Origin: Neobacillus niacini
GTDB taxonomy: Bacteria; Bacillota; Bacilli; Bacillales; Cytobacillaceae
Direction of reading: 5' to 3'
Assembly (NCBI RefSeq): GCF_030817595.1
Contig: NZ_JAUSZN010000001.1
Coordinates: 3,793,001 to 3,857,000 of the forward strand
DNA length: 64,000 nucleotides
Shown piece after piece: positions 52,005 to 60,933 of this stretch (its first letter is position 1; the number at the start of each line of letters is the position of its first letter). Below the pieces are notes generated by a model. The model did no database searches. It had not been told where the DNA came from and worked only from the letters and a program-made list of their open reading frames with translations. Position numbers and translations under genes: made by a program.

Positions 52005-52853
52005 ATGAATTTGAAATCAGGCAGAATTGAAGGGTTTGAAGGGTATTCTCAGTTTAAGAGTGTGAAGGAGTTTAATACACATATCGAGATGTGGTTAGCG
52101 GTGAAGAAGCAGGAGTTTTCGAAGGGGGAGCTTGTAGGATTGAAACGGCTGGTTCGTTTTTCTGTAAAGGTTCCTGGGGTTTGTAATGCAAAGATTGGAA
52201 CGTTACTAAAAGCAATTAATGAAGAGTATCAAGGGAATGGAATCTCCCGTTCTACTTTTAAACGAATGATCAGTAAAGCGAAGGATTTGGGTATCCTCAC
52301 CATCTATGAAACCGAACGAAAAAATGGTTCACAATCTAGTAATCTTTACAGCTTTAACCGTTTCCCACAAAGTGAACCACCCAAGGCGAATAAATTGGAC
52401 CACCCTAAAGAAACTAATAATCTTTTAAAAACTAATCATCAAAAGAATAATAAACGTAACGAAGCGTCGATTGAACTCGATTACACTTTTGTTAGTGATA
52501 AGGTTCCTCAAGCTTTTGTCCAATCCGTAAAATACTTCTTTTCTGATGCAAAAGTGATTGAAGAATACTGGCATATGGTACAAATCGCTGCTTTTCGATT
52601 TGAATGTGACCAAAACACAGAGGACGTTCTCGCTATTGCTATTCAGTCATTTAAGCAGCTGGTCCGTAAGTTGAAATCTACCAAACTGGTGGTAAAACCG
52701 ATTGCCTTCTTTTTTGGAGTCTTAACCCACAAATTGAAAGAATTCTATCTCAACCAATTCACTGAAAACAGCAGTGAGAGTAAGCCGTTGCGCTATGTAC
52801 TTGAAACAGGCGAAGTTATGTACTATGACTGGCTGCATGTTAATCAGGCTTAA
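52005..52853 (+). CDS. Winged-helix (replication-initiator-like) protein of unknown function
   Basis: The 282-residue protein has an N-terminal helix-turn-helix region (about 30-115: ELVGLKRLVRFSVKVPGVCN, then GISRSTFKRMISKAKDLGIL) followed by a polar Asn/Lys-rich linker at 125-150 and a helical C-terminal half (FVQSVKYFFSDAKVIEEYWH, AIAIQSFKQLVRKL). I know similar proteins as chromosomal or plasmid hypothetical wHTH genes in Bacillus. No partner gene is close. AAAGGGTGGTG precedes the ATG. Its role in DNA replication or gene control is only a guess. Confidence 0.65.
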   Translation: MNLKSGRIEGFEGYSQFKSVKEFNTHIEMWLAVKKQEFSKGELVGLKRLVRFSVKVPGVCNAKIGTLLKAINEEYQGNGISRSTFKRMISKAKDLGILTIYETERKNGSQSSNLYSFNRFPQSEPPKANKLDHPKETNNLLKTNHQKNNKRNEASIELDYTFVSDKVPQAFVQSVKYFFSDAKVIEEYWHMVQIAAFRFECDQNTEDVLAIAIQSFKQLVRKLKSTKLVVKPIAFFFGVLTHKLKEFYLNQFTENSSESKPLRYVLETGEVMYYDWLHVNQA

Positions 52854-52978
52854 TGGGATAGAAGTTTTTACAATTCGTTACTGAAACGGCCAACTGTTTA
52901 TCAATTTTTTTTGACAAAGTGGCCTTGCAGAAATGTTTAAGATTAGAAACAAGAACTATACAACAGCTTGAAAAAAAT

Positions 52979-53005
52979 AGCGAACGATGCCAGGCACTGT
53001 TCGCT
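52979..53005 (-). terminator. Terminator of the M20 gene
   Basis: AGCGAACAGTGCC and its partner GGCATCGTTCGCT (minus strand) form a hairpin followed by ATTTTTTTC, 11 bp after the stop. Its GTGCCTGGCA core is shared with the hairpin at 40572. Confidence 0.88.
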
Positions 53006-53015
53006 ACAAAGATAC

Positions 53016-54131
53016 TCAAATTTCAGCTAGTCCTTTAAAAAGTTCCACTGCAGTTTCGATGATTTCATTTCGAAAGTCATACTCGTAGGTATGGATATGA
53101 GGGTAGTTTTCTCCGTTTCCGATGTAGAATATAGCACCTTTCGTCAACTTCGTGTAGTGGCCGAAATCTTCTGAGGCACGGAAGGCATCCTTCATTTCCA
53201 CCAACTGAAATCCTTTTTCATTGCTAACCTCACGGATCTTGTCAGAACTTTCTTTGTGGTTTACCGTTTCCGGAAATTCATCGTTAAAGGAGATGTTTAT
53301 CTTCAGTCCGTACTTTTCTGCTTGCTCTCGTGCATGATTTTCAAGGTTTTTCTGGAGATTATCCAATTCTTCTTCGTATAGCGCACGAATGGTTAGGAGA
53401 AGCTCACCTTTGCTTGCTGCTAAACCGAATGCTCTTTCCCCTATATTTACTTGAACAACAGTACATAGTACCAGACCTTCATTGTTTTCAGGAGAGGTAA
53501 GCTCTGGGATGACATCAATAATCTTTGCAATCGCAAATGAGGGATTGACTCCATTCTCAGGCTGGCTGGCATGGGCAGGAGATCCTTCCATATGGATGGT
53601 CATTCCCTTTGATGCGCAATGAGCGGTTCCGTCGATTACATTAATCGAATTAAAAGGCATGCCGCTCATATTATGATAGGCAAAAATTTCTTCGATATTA
53701 TGTTCCTTAATAAAAGTGGCACATTGGATAGCACCATCTCCCGTTTCCTCCGCGTGCTGGAAAAGGAAAAAGATGTTTTTGTCAGCACCATTTTGGTCGA
53801 CTTCGAGTGCAAAGCCGGCCAGGCTTGCAGCATGCCCATCATGTCCACATTTGTGGGATACCCCTGGATTCTTAGAAGCATGTGGTATGTCAATCACTTC
53901 GGGCATTGGAAGGGCATCAAAATCTGCACGAAAAGCAATGTTCTTTTTATCCTCACCTGCTCGATAAATGGCATAGAACCAGTGGCCTCTATCTACGATT
54001 TCAAGCTTTGTATGCTTTTTTAGAAAATGGATTAAATGCTGTTTCGTCCAAATTTCTTCATTCGAAATTTCAGGATACTGGTGCAGTTCATGACGCAGTT
54101 GTATGGCTAATTCTAAATTTTTTACATCCAA
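53016..54131 (-). CDS. M20 family amidohydrolase/peptidase
   Basis: The 371-residue metallohydrolase has the metal-ligand motifs RADFDALPMPE (about 68-78), HKCGHDGHAASLAG (about 92-105), FQHAEETGDGA (about 125-135) and the late His in YPHIHTYEYDF. The dimerisation domain lies in the middle (GSPAHASQPENGVNP). Such enzymes hydrolyse N-acyl amino acids or related amides. TTG 54131 is the start, with AAGGGAG 11 nt upstream. It is monocistronic. Confidence 0.9.
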   Translation of the reverse strand: MDVKNLELAIQLRHELHQYPEISNEEIWTKQHLIHFLKKHTKLEIVDRGHWFYAIYRAGEDKKNIAFRADFDALPMPEVIDIPHASKNPGVSHKCGHDGHAASLAGFALEVDQNGADKNIFFLFQHAEETGDGAIQCATFIKEHNIEEIFAYHNMSGMPFNSINVIDGTAHCASKGMTIHMEGSPAHASQPENGVNPSFAIAKIIDVIPELTSPENNEGLVLCTVVQVNIGERAFGLAASKGELLLTIRALYEEELDNLQKNLENHAREQAEKYGLKINISFNDEFPETVNHKESSDKIREVSNEKGFQLVEMKDAFRASEDFGHYTKLTKGAIFYIGNGENYPHIHTYEYDFRNEIIETAVELFKGLAEI

Positions 54132-54314
54132 TGAATCCTTTACTCCCTTCCTAGAGGTTATGTGAAATGTATCTGAAAGCCTAAACGATTAAGTCTATAA
54201 TAAACTATTTATGGGTGCGCATTGAGTACTCCTCACATAAAATCAGTCTTACTTCCGACTTTTATTAATGAGGTTTGACCAAATAAAAATAGAACAAAAC
54301 GTTTTTCATTTTTC

Positions 54315-54898
54315 TTAATGGTCTAGTTTACTGAAATAGTGATGAATTTTTTCTTGTTTTTTTATTTGGTTTCCCTTTGGACTTTCTATATTCCCAAATT
54401 CAAAGAACTTCACCTTCTTGATTCCCACAAAGTTAAATAAGGCTCTTTTCATTAGAATCTTATGTGCATTGTTCAACCAAAGTAATGGATAGTGAGTCGT
54501 TTCATGGTGGACACACATACAACAGACTTTCCTTTTAAAAGCCCTTCAGGGAAGTATCCCTTCTTATCTTTATAGGCAAAGTTCGAGGCAAATAATTGAT
54601 CGATAAATCCCATAAGCATTGCCGGAGCTCTCCCCCACCAAATTGGGTAAATAAAAACAATTTTGTCAGCCCACATAATCTGTCGCCTGTATTTATCCAA
54701 ACCAGGATCAGTATGCATGTCTCTTCTTCGTTTTTGCTCGTTAAACACTAGAACAGGATTAAAACCCTCTTCATATAAATCTAAGACCTGTACCTTGTTA
54801 ATATGGGGATTTTCATTACTTCCCTTCAGTACCTTTTGTAGAAAAGCATAATTCAAACCCTTATGATTTGGATAGGTAAATACGATTAGCATCTTCAT
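54315..54898 (-). pseudogene. NAD(P)H oxidoreductase, flavodoxin-like (YwrO/KefF type), frameshifted
   Basis: The first frame (to 54473) encodes about 140 residues: MLIVFTYPNHKGLNYAFLQK, KIVFIYPIWWGRAPAMLMGF and YFPEGLLKGKSVVCVSTMK. The second frame (from about 54500 to 54315) continues THYPLLWLNNAHKILMKRAL and FNFVGIKKVKFFEFGNIESP. Together they make one quinone-reductase-like protein of about 190 residues, broken between STMK and THYPLLW by a net loss of one base. AGAGGTG lies 5 nt before the ATG at 54898. It is divergent from a MarR gene that probably controlled it. Confidence 0.8.
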
Positions 54899-54914
54899 TA
54901 GGCTCACCTCTTAC

Positions 54915-54995
54915 TTATCATTTGATAACTAAATCATAACATCCTCCCCATTAGTTATCAATTGATAATTGTAATTTGATAACTAATTTGTTATC
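54915..54995. promoter_or_regulatory. MarR operator cluster between divergent genes
   Basis: Three related dyads lie here: TTATCATTTGATAA (54915-54928), the perfect TTATCAATTGATAA (54955-54968), and GATAACTAATTTGTTATC (54978-54995). They overlap the expected promoters of both genes and suit a dimeric winged-helix repressor. Confidence 0.7.
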
Positions 54996-55018
54996 TTGGG
55001 CTATAAGAGGTGAAAAAA

Positions 55019-55456
55019 ATGGACAAAAATGTTCTTTTTAATAAACTTGTATCATTTACGACTTCTGTCCATCGTGTTACAAATGAATTAACAAAAAATG
55101 CCAAGCCAGATTCAATCTCGCAAGTTCAATATAACATTCTTGAATTTATTGCAGTAAGTCAACCAGTGACTCCGAGTGAGATTAACGCTTGTCAAAATAT
55201 GTCTATGTCAAATACTAGTCGTGAACTTAGCAAGTTAAGTGAAAAGAGATTAATTGAAAAGATTAGCGATAGCGAAGACCGACGAAAACAATATATTCGT
55301 CTATCACAAGACGGGGAAGTTTTAATGAGGGAAGCATTTACTACAGTTGAAACTCGTTTTCAAAGCAGAATACAAAATGCCTCGGAAGAAGATTTAAAAG
55401 AAATCGAACGAGCTATCGATATTCTTCAGCGAAAATTATTTTATCCTATTAAATGA
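55019..55456 (+). CDS. MarR family transcriptional regulator
   Basis: The 145-residue protein has a MarR winged helix (about 35-105: VTPSEINACQNMSMSNTSRE, LSKLSEKRLIEKISDSEDRR, KQYIRLSQDG). AGAGGTG lies 7 nt before the ATG at 55019; the GTG at 55010 is part of that site. It probably represses itself and the divergent quinone-reductase-type gene through the three TTATCA boxes, and responds to an oxidant or quinone by family analogy. Confidence 0.9.
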   Translation: MDKNVLFNKLVSFTTSVHRVTNELTKNAKPDSISQVQYNILEFIAVSQPVTPSEINACQNMSMSNTSRELSKLSEKRLIEKISDSEDRRKQYIRLSQDGEVLMREAFTTVETRFQSRIQNASEEDLKEIERAIDILQRKLFYPIK

Positions 55457-55527
55457 ATTTCCTTTGTTCTCCTTATCATAGGTGTAAAAAATCCAAATAT
55501 ATTATTAATCAAGTATTCTTTTACATC

Positions 55528-55547
55528 GGACAGTGCCTGCACTGTCC
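55528..55547. repeat. Perfect GGACAGTGC palindrome
   Basis: GGACAGTGC-CT-GCACTGTCC has 9-bp perfect arms, about 70 bp after the MarR stop and 30 bp before the next start. It has no T-run. It is related in core (CAGTGCC) to hairpins at 40572 and 52979. Confidence 0.6.
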
Positions 55548-55575
55548 TTACCTATGAAAAAAAGGATGATATACT

Positions 55576-56145
55576 ATGTTTTGGAATAAAGACATAAAGA
55601 AAAACATCTTAACCGTCAGCGCTATTATCAGAAATCAAAGAAGTTTCGCCTTTAAATTGGTTACTGCTGCATTATTGGCTTTAATCGCCGCTATACTCCA
55701 AGCTGCAGGCGGAGTCATCCCGGGATTCGGAATGCTCATCAGCCCTTTTTCTACTGTCCCCATTATCATAAGCCTGTTGCTCTCACAATCGTATGGATTA
55801 TTGAGCTATTTTCTTACCATTTTCCTCTTACTGTTCATTCAACCTTCTGAACTTATTATCTTTCCATTTACGACTGGTGCAATGGCCATTGGAATCGGCA
55901 TTGGATTTATCCTATTTAACAAGGGTTGGAAAGTTATCACCTTTTCAAGTCTGTTTTTATGTATCGGGATTTGTCTCTTACTCTACGTCTTGAAATTTCC
56001 TGTTTTGGGTCCATTCCTTATACAATTTAAGGTATGGAATATCTTCGTTATTTACTTATTTTCACTTGTATATTGTTGGTTATGGATTGAACTTGTCATA
56101 CGTTTACTTTCTAAACTCATCACAGGACAACAGGGACGGTTTTGA
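55576..56145 (+). CDS. Multi-pass membrane protein of unknown function
   Basis: The 189-residue protein has five or six membrane segments (about 25-45, 55-70, 75-95, 97-113, 120-140, 150-180). The pattern FKLVTAALLALIAAILQAAG then GVIPGFG recalls the small S components of energy-coupling-factor vitamin importers, but I cannot assign it. AAGGATG lies 8 nt before the ATG. It lies 90 bp before a TPP-dependent enzyme on the same strand; a thiamine link would be attractive but is speculation. Confidence 0.65.
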   Translation: MFWNKDIKKNILTVSAIIRNQRSFAFKLVTAALLALIAAILQAAGGVIPGFGMLISPFSTVPIIISLLLSQSYGLLSYFLTIFLLLFIQPSELIIFPFTTGAMAIGIGIGFILFNKGWKVITFSSLFLCIGICLLLYVLKFPVLGPFLIQFKVWNIFVIYLFSLVYCWLWIELVIRLLSKLITGQQGRF

Positions 56146-56237
56146 TGGCTTTAATTAGACATCAGAACCTTCTCCAATGCATTTTTAGCGGAGAATAGGG
56201 AAAAATAGGAAAAAATCAGCTTGAAAGGAGCACTCCT

Positions 56238-57824
56238 ATGAAAGCAACGGATATACTTGTTCAATGCTTAGAAAATGAAGGGGTTGAGTATATTTTTGGC
56301 ATTATGGGGAAGGAAACCCTTGACCTAATGGATTCGTTATCTAAATCTAAACAAATTAAGTTTGTGAATGTCCGTCATGAACAAGGAGCTGCTTTTATGG
56401 CAGATGTTTACGGTAGATTATCCAACAAAGTTGGCGTTTGTTTGGCGACATTAGGACCTGGGGCCACTAACCTTTTGACTGGCATAGCAAGTGCGAACTT
56501 GGACCATTCTCCGGTTGTAGCGATTACTGGACAAGCAGGCTTTGAGAGGCAGCACCAGGAATCACACCAATATGTAAATATCGTTAAAGTATTTGAACCA
56601 GCTACAAAGTGGAGTATTCAAATTAAGGATTCACAAACCATACCAACCATCATTCGTAAGGCATTTAGAGTAGCTCAAACGGAAAAGCCAGGCGCTGTTT
56701 TAATTGAACTGCCAGAGAACTTAGCACCACAGATGATTTCAGCCCATCCGTTACCCGTAACACCTATTCCAAAGAGCACTCCTAATTCACAAGCTATAGC
56801 GGATGCCCTAACACTAATTGGTCAGAGCCAAAAACCAGTTGTCATTGTAGGAAACGGGATAATCAGGCAAAAAGCAGCGGCAGAACTCCGTACATTTTTA
56901 GAAAAACTTCAATCACCTGTTATCCATAGCTTTATGGCAAAAGGAATCTTGCCTAAGGACCATCCACTGAATTATTTTACATTTGGTTTTAACAAGCAAG
57001 ATGAAGTATTACCGATAATCGAGGAATCTGATTTGTTAATTGTGATAGGTTTTGATTTTGTTGAAGCACTCCCTAAGAACTGGAATAAAAAAATGCGCCC
57101 CATTTTACATATCAATCCATTACCTGCTGAAATCGATGAATACTACCCTGTTAGAGGAGAAATGGTTGGGAATTTACTGGAGACATTCCAGGCGCTTAAT
57201 AAACTGGATCTTGCTTCTAAACCATGGACACCTTCAGGGGATCTAAAGGAACGGATTATGAATTCTTATCAAATGAAAGAAGAACTCCAAGAAGATCAAT
57301 CATTAACAGTAGAAAATATCTTAAACGTTGTGGAAAAGCTTTCAAAGGAAGACACCATCGTGGTTTCTGATGTAGGTGCCCACAAGGTATCCATAGCCCG
57401 TACATATCAACCAAAACAAGCCGGCCGGCTTATTATCTCGAATGGATTAGCCTCAATGGGGATTGCCTTTCCTGGTGCGATTGGTGCTAAATTAGCCTCC
57501 CCGAACGCAGCGGTTATTTGTATTACGGGGGATGGAGGGGCTTTAATGAATATTTGCGAGTTAGAGACGGCGAAACGATTAGGCCTTTCGTTAATCATTA
57601 TTGTGTTGAATAATTCTAAGTTACTTTTAGAAGAACAAATGATGCAGGAAAAGTTCAGTCATAGCTTTGGTACAGACTTTGGAAACCCTGACTTTGTGCA
57701 GCTTGCTGAAAGCTTTGGAATTAAAGGCTCAAGACCGAATCAATTGAATGAGTTTGAACAAGTACTAAAGGATGCATTAAATCAGACTAATGAACTTACA
57801 CTGATTGATGTCAGCCAAGGGTAG
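56238..57824 (+). CDS. Thiamine-pyrophosphate-dependent acetolactate-synthase-like enzyme
   Basis: The 528-residue protein has all three TPP-enzyme domains: the N-terminal pyrimidine-binding part with the essential Glu (VNVRHEQGAAFMADVYGR, about residue 49), the central FAD-like domain, and the C-terminal GDGGALMNICELETAKRLGL (about 430) plus LNN that binds TPP-Mg. It resembles catabolic acetolactate synthase (AlsS) or related decarboxylases; no regulatory subunit is adjacent. AAAGGAG lies 9 nt before the ATG. It is followed by a bidirectional terminator. Confidence 0.85.
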   Translation: MKATDILVQCLENEGVEYIFGIMGKETLDLMDSLSKSKQIKFVNVRHEQGAAFMADVYGRLSNKVGVCLATLGPGATNLLTGIASANLDHSPVVAITGQAGFERQHQESHQYVNIVKVFEPATKWSIQIKDSQTIPTIIRKAFRVAQTEKPGAVLIELPENLAPQMISAHPLPVTPIPKSTPNSQAIADALTLIGQSQKPVVIVGNGIIRQKAAAELRTFLEKLQSPVIHSFMAKGILPKDHPLNYFTFGFNKQDEVLPIIEESDLLIVIGFDFVEALPKNWNKKMRPILHINPLPAEIDEYYPVRGEMVGNLLETFQALNKLDLASKPWTPSGDLKERIMNSYQMKEELQEDQSLTVENILNVVEKLSKEDTIVVSDVGAHKVSIARTYQPKQAGRLIISNGLASMGIAFPGAIGAKLASPNAAVICITGDGGALMNICELETAKRLGLSLIIIVLNNSKLLLEEQMMQEKFSHSFGTDFGNPDFVQLAESFGIKGSRPNQLNEFEQVLKDALNQTNELTLIDVSQG

Positions 57825-57840
57825 ACTTTTAGAAAAGAAA

Positions 57841-57881
57841 AAGGAGAAAACATTTCACCAGCTCAGGTATGTTTTCTCCTT
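57841..57881. terminator. Bidirectional terminator
   Basis: AAGGAGAAAACAT and ATGTTTTCTCCTT make a perfect 13-bp stem with a 15-nt loop between the TPP-enzyme gene (+) and the sporulation lipoprotein gene (-). Confidence 0.85.
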
Positions 57882-57887
57882 ACTATT

Positions 57888-58457
57888 TTAGTCCTGGTTG
57901 ACCCCAGTATGATGATTAAAGACCCTGCGAACCATCTTATTAAATCCGCCATCTTGTCCATGTGCCTGTCTGCCATTTTGTATTTGGTCCCGATATTGGC
58001 TCATCTGTCTAACAAAGTCACGATTGGTTGAGATGTATACATTTTGAATGGTTCCGTCCGCAGCACGTACTTGTTGTGCAATTTGATCTTCCACGTATGG
58101 GTAAAGTTCACCATGAAAGTCATCAACCATAACAACCCCTACATAGGCATTGCCGTTTGCTGCAATAATCTCCGCACGTTTGACTTCATCTAATTTCTGA
58201 ACATTATCCTCTGCTTCCTTCACTACCCGTAAACCATTTTTAACAGTCCTAGTGTTATTGTTATTGTTAGTGTTATTGTTAGTGTTCATAAAGTTTACAT
58301 CTGGATTACCTAAACTTCTTACCGGATTTAGGGCTCCAAAATTGCGGTTACTCATCTCGCCGTGCTGGTCTGTTCCTCTTCCCTCTTCTTTCATATTACA
58401 CCCAGCAATGAATACAGCCATAATGAAGCAGGTCAATATGATTTTAAGTGTTTTCAT
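57888..58457 (-). CDS. YhcN/YlaJ family sporulation lipoprotein
   Basis: The 189-residue protein has a lipoprotein signal (FIMAVFIAGC, cysteine at about 20), an Asn/Thr low-complexity stretch (TNNNTNNNNNT near 58-70) encoded by a near-tandem run of AAC/AAT/ACT codons, and the YhcN/YlaJ domain (about 75-165: DVKRAEIIAANGNAYVGVVM-like segment, VEDQIAQQVRAADGTIQNVY). YhcN and YlaJ are spore-associated membrane lipoproteins made in the forespore. AGGAGG lies 9 nt before the ATG. It is monocistronic. Confidence 0.88.
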   Translation of the reverse strand: MKTLKIILTCFIMAVFIAGCNMKEEGRGTDQHGEMSNRNFGALNPVRSLGNPDVNFMNTNNNTNNNNNTRTVKNGLRVVKEAEDNVQKLDEVKRAEIIAANGNAYVGVVMVDDFHGELYPYVEDQIAQQVRAADGTIQNVYISTNRDFVRQMSQYRDQIQNGRQAHGQDGGFNKMVRRVFNHHTGVNQD

Positions 58458-58695
58458 AAAATTCCTCCTAAAATGAGTTCATGCTTACAATTACCTTTAT
58501 TCCCGACTTTTATGTAGAGATTAGGAGGAATTTTTTTTAAAAATAGGCTCTGTAAAGAAAGATGTTTCTTTTTCTCTGGGAATTCATTTTACCGGGGGAT
58601 TGATCATCAACAATGTAATTTAACAAAGCTAAAGAATAAAATGAAGCCAATCCAAAAACACTAAACCATTGATGATTTTTTTGAGGAGGCTCCTT

Positions 58696-59679
58696 ATGGA
58701 TAGTGTGTTTGATTATGAAGATATTCAATTAATCCCTGCAAAAAGTGTAGTAAATAGCCGAACAGAGTGTGATACTTCTATCACTTTTGGCAGCAGAACC
58801 TTTAAGCTGCCTGTAGTACCCGCCAATATGCAGACCATCATTGACGACAAGATTGCAATATTCTTAGCGGAAAAAAGGTATTTTTATATCATGCATCGTT
58901 TTGAACCAGAGAAGCGGCTAAATTTTATTAAAGACATGCAATCCCGCGGGTTATTCGCTTCAATAAGTGTTGGTGTCAAAGAGGAGGAATATCGGTTCAT
59001 TGAACAGGTAGCGGGAGAACAGCTATCTCCAGAATACATTACAATTGATATCGCACACGGCCATTCCAATGCCGTGATTAAGATGATCCAACATATTAAG
59101 CAGTACTTACCTCAGAGTTTTGTGATTGCCGGTAATGTGGGAACTCCAGAGGCCGTTCGCGAGTTAGAACGAGCTGGCGCAGACGCGACGAAGGTTGGGA
59201 TTGGACCTGGAAAGGTGTGTATTACGAAGATAAAGACGGGATTCGGAACGGGTGGTTGGCAGTTGGCAGCTCTTCGCTGGTGTGCAAAGGCAGCAAGTAA
59301 GCCGATTATCGCGGATGGCGGGATTCGTACCCATGGAGATATTGCGAAATCGATAAGATTTGGGGCATGTATGGTGATGATCGGTTCCTTATTTGCTGGT
59401 CATGAAGAATCTCCTGGCGAAACGATTGAAAAAGAGGGAAAGCTGTATAAAGAATACTTCGGGTCAGCATCGGAATATCAAAAAGGTGAACGAAAAAATG
59501 TTGAAGGCAAGAAAATGCTCGTGGAGCACAAAGGTGCTTTAATCGATACACTAATTGAAATGGAGCAAGACCTTCAATCTTCTATCTCCTATGCTGGAGG
59601 AAAAGAGTTAGACGCCATCCGTCATGTAGATTATGTTATTGTGAAGAATTCCATTTTTAATGGTGATAAGGACTATTAA
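58696..59679 (+). CDS. guaC: GMP reductase
   Basis: The 327-residue enzyme converts GMP to IMP with NADPH, linking guanine and adenine nucleotide pools. Diagnostic segments are [20 protein letters not shown], the active-site loop [20 protein letters not shown] with catalytic Cys near 175, [20 protein letters not shown], and [16 protein letters not shown]. It lacks the CBS domains of IMP dehydrogenase, separating it from guaB. GAGGAGG lies 7 nt before the ATG at 58696, so nine upstream codons are dropped. It is monocistronic; no purine riboswitch is visible. Confidence 0.94.
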   Translation: MDSVFDYEDIQLIPAKSVVNSRTECDTSITFGSRTFKLPVVPANMQTIIDDKIAIFLAEKRYFYIMHRFEPEKRLNFIKDMQSRGLFASISVGVKEEEYRFIEQVAGEQLSPEYITIDIAHGHSNAVIKMIQHIKQYLPQSFVIAGNVGTPEAVRELERAGADATKVGIGPGKVCITKIKTGFGTGGWQLAALRWCAKAASKPIIADGGIRTHGDIAKSIRFGACMVMIGSLFAGHEESPGETIEKEGKLYKEYFGSASEYQKGERKNVEGKKMLVEHKGALIDTLIEMEQDLQSSISYAGGKELDAIRHVDYVIVKNSIFNGDKDY

Positions 59680-59684
59680 CAGGC

Positions 59685-59706
59685 TGAGCGGGGTTTTCTC
59701 CGCTCA
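59685..59706 (+). terminator. Terminator of guaC
   Basis: TGAGCGG and CCGCTCA form a stem with an 8-nt loop, followed by ACTTTTG, 6 bp after the stop codon. Confidence 0.75.
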
Positions 59707-59748
59707 ACTTTTGCTTATTTCCAACCTCCCCGTACTCCACCATTTAGC

Positions 59749-60609
59749 TTATAAAATCAATAATAACGTTCCAATTGTTATGATGATCCCTCCGATTATC
59801 GTGTGTTTGGCTGCTTTTTCTTTTAAAATACTAAAGCTTAAGATCATCGTGAGAACCACGCTGAATTTGTCAATCGGAGCTACTATTGAAACTTTTCCCA
59901 TTGCAAGAGCAGCAAAATAGCATATCCAGGATAAGCCAGTAGCTACCCCGGATAAAACTAAAAAGACGTACCCCTTTTTCGAAATGTCCTTCAATTTCTT
60001 ATGTGTTCCTTGGAAAAATACAATCACCCAGGCAAATATCAAGATTACAATGGTGCGTAGAAAAGTGGCCACATTGGAATCGACCCCTTCCATTCCGACT
60101 TTTGCCAGTATTGATGTTAAGGCGGCAAATACAGCCCCTAAAATCGCATACACAATATACCGCTGCGATCCTGAGAATCGTTTCTTTTCTTCATTTTTTC
60201 CAATCAAAATAAACGTTCCGATGGCAATAATTGCTCCTCCAACCATAATTAGAGGTTCTGCCGGCTCCCCTAAGACTAGGATTGAAAAAATAATCGTAAG
60301 CACGACACTCGATTTATCAATCGGTACCACTTTGGAAACATCACCAATCGCGAGAGCTTTAAAGAAAAATAACCATGAAAAGCCCGTTGCAAAGCCCGAT
60401 AACAGAATAAACCATAATGCGCTAGTTGAAATCTGAGAAATCGTCTCAAGCTTACCCGTTATCATTACCATCATAAAAGCCATGATTAAAACCACAATCG
60501 TCCTGACTGCGGTCGCTAGGTTGGAATTTACATTTTCAATTCCTACCTTTGCTAAGATTGCAGTAAATGAAGCAAATAATGCCGCCAATAATGCTAAAAT
60601 GATACTCAT
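59749..60609 (-). CDS. EamA family (DMT superfamily) transporter
   Basis: The 286-residue protein has ten membrane helices in two EamA repeats (about 1-140 and 150-286). The repeats share clear internal similarity: ALFASFTAILAKVGIENVNS against AVFAALTSILAKVGMEGVDS, and SGFATGFSWLFFFKALAIGD against SGVATGLSWICYFAALAMGK. It is a metabolite or drug exporter of unknown substrate. AGCAGGTG lies before the ATG. It is convergent with guaC and divergent from the small zinc-ribbon gene. Confidence 0.9.
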   Translation of the reverse strand: MSIILALLAALFASFTAILAKVGIENVNSNLATAVRTIVVLIMAFMMVMITGKLETISQISTSALWFILLSGFATGFSWLFFFKALAIGDVSKVVPIDKSSVVLTIIFSILVLGEPAEPLIMVGGAIIAIGTFILIGKNEEKKRFSGSQRYIVYAILGAVFAALTSILAKVGMEGVDSNVATFLRTIVILIFAWVIVFFQGTHKKLKDISKKGYVFLVLSGVATGLSWICYFAALAMGKVSIVAPIDKFSVVLTMILSFSILKEKAAKHTIIGGIIITIGTLLLIL

Positions 60610-60739
60610 TTTACACCTGCTTTTTTCTATATTTATTAGTTTTAATATAAAGTTGTCGTAAATTAAGTGAAATATTTATATCATTGCTGAATATATATAG
60701 TTTAAAACCAATTTTCACTGGAAAGGGGAGTCTTGTCTT

Positions 60740-60850
60740 ATGGATATCTGCATTTCTTGTGGAAACGAATTATCTCTCCCAGAGAGGAATCGAACTGAAT
60801 GCTGGGATTGCAGGGATAAGTCAACGGAAGCCTATACAGAAGATGAATGA
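60740..60850 (+). CDS. 36-residue zinc-ribbon-like peptide
   Basis: ATG 60740 with GGGGAG 9 nt upstream opens a 36-codon frame ending at TGA 60848-60850. The peptide begins MDICISCGNELSLPERNRTE and has CxxC pairs at residues 4-7 and 21-24 (CISC and CWDC), followed by an acidic tail (YTEDE). Four Cys in two CxxC knuckles suggest one bound zinc. The following perfect 18-bp terminator supports a real transcript. Family unknown to me; small two-knuckle proteins in Bacilli often act as adaptors. The gene is too short for normal gene calling. Confidence 0.6.
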   Translation: MDICISCGNELSLPERNRTECWDCRDKSTEAYTEDE

Positions 60851-60888
60851 GGTAAGGTTCTGATTTTAGTCTAAATTATAGCATATTT

Positions 60889-60930
60889 AATAAGAGACAC
60901 CCTATCACAATGGATAGGGTGTCTCTTATT
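60889..60930. terminator. Bidirectional terminator, perfect 18-bp stem
   Basis: AATAAGAGACACCCTATC and its complement with a 6-nt loop are followed by TTTTTTT; between the zinc-ribbon gene (+) and degV (-). Confidence 0.92.
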
Positions 60931-60933
60931 TTT

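Noticed and set aside
53619..54023. 134-codon plus-strand frame opposite the M20 gene
   Set aside because: Antisense shadow of the amidohydrolase with metal motifs intact on the other strand.
58493..58695. Purine riboswitch or regulatory leader before guaC
   Set aside because: The leader region shows no conserved three-way junction sequence and no terminator/antiterminator pair.
59984..60436. 150-codon frame opposite the EamA transporter
   Set aside because: Mirror of transmembrane codons; no start signals and no recognisable domain.
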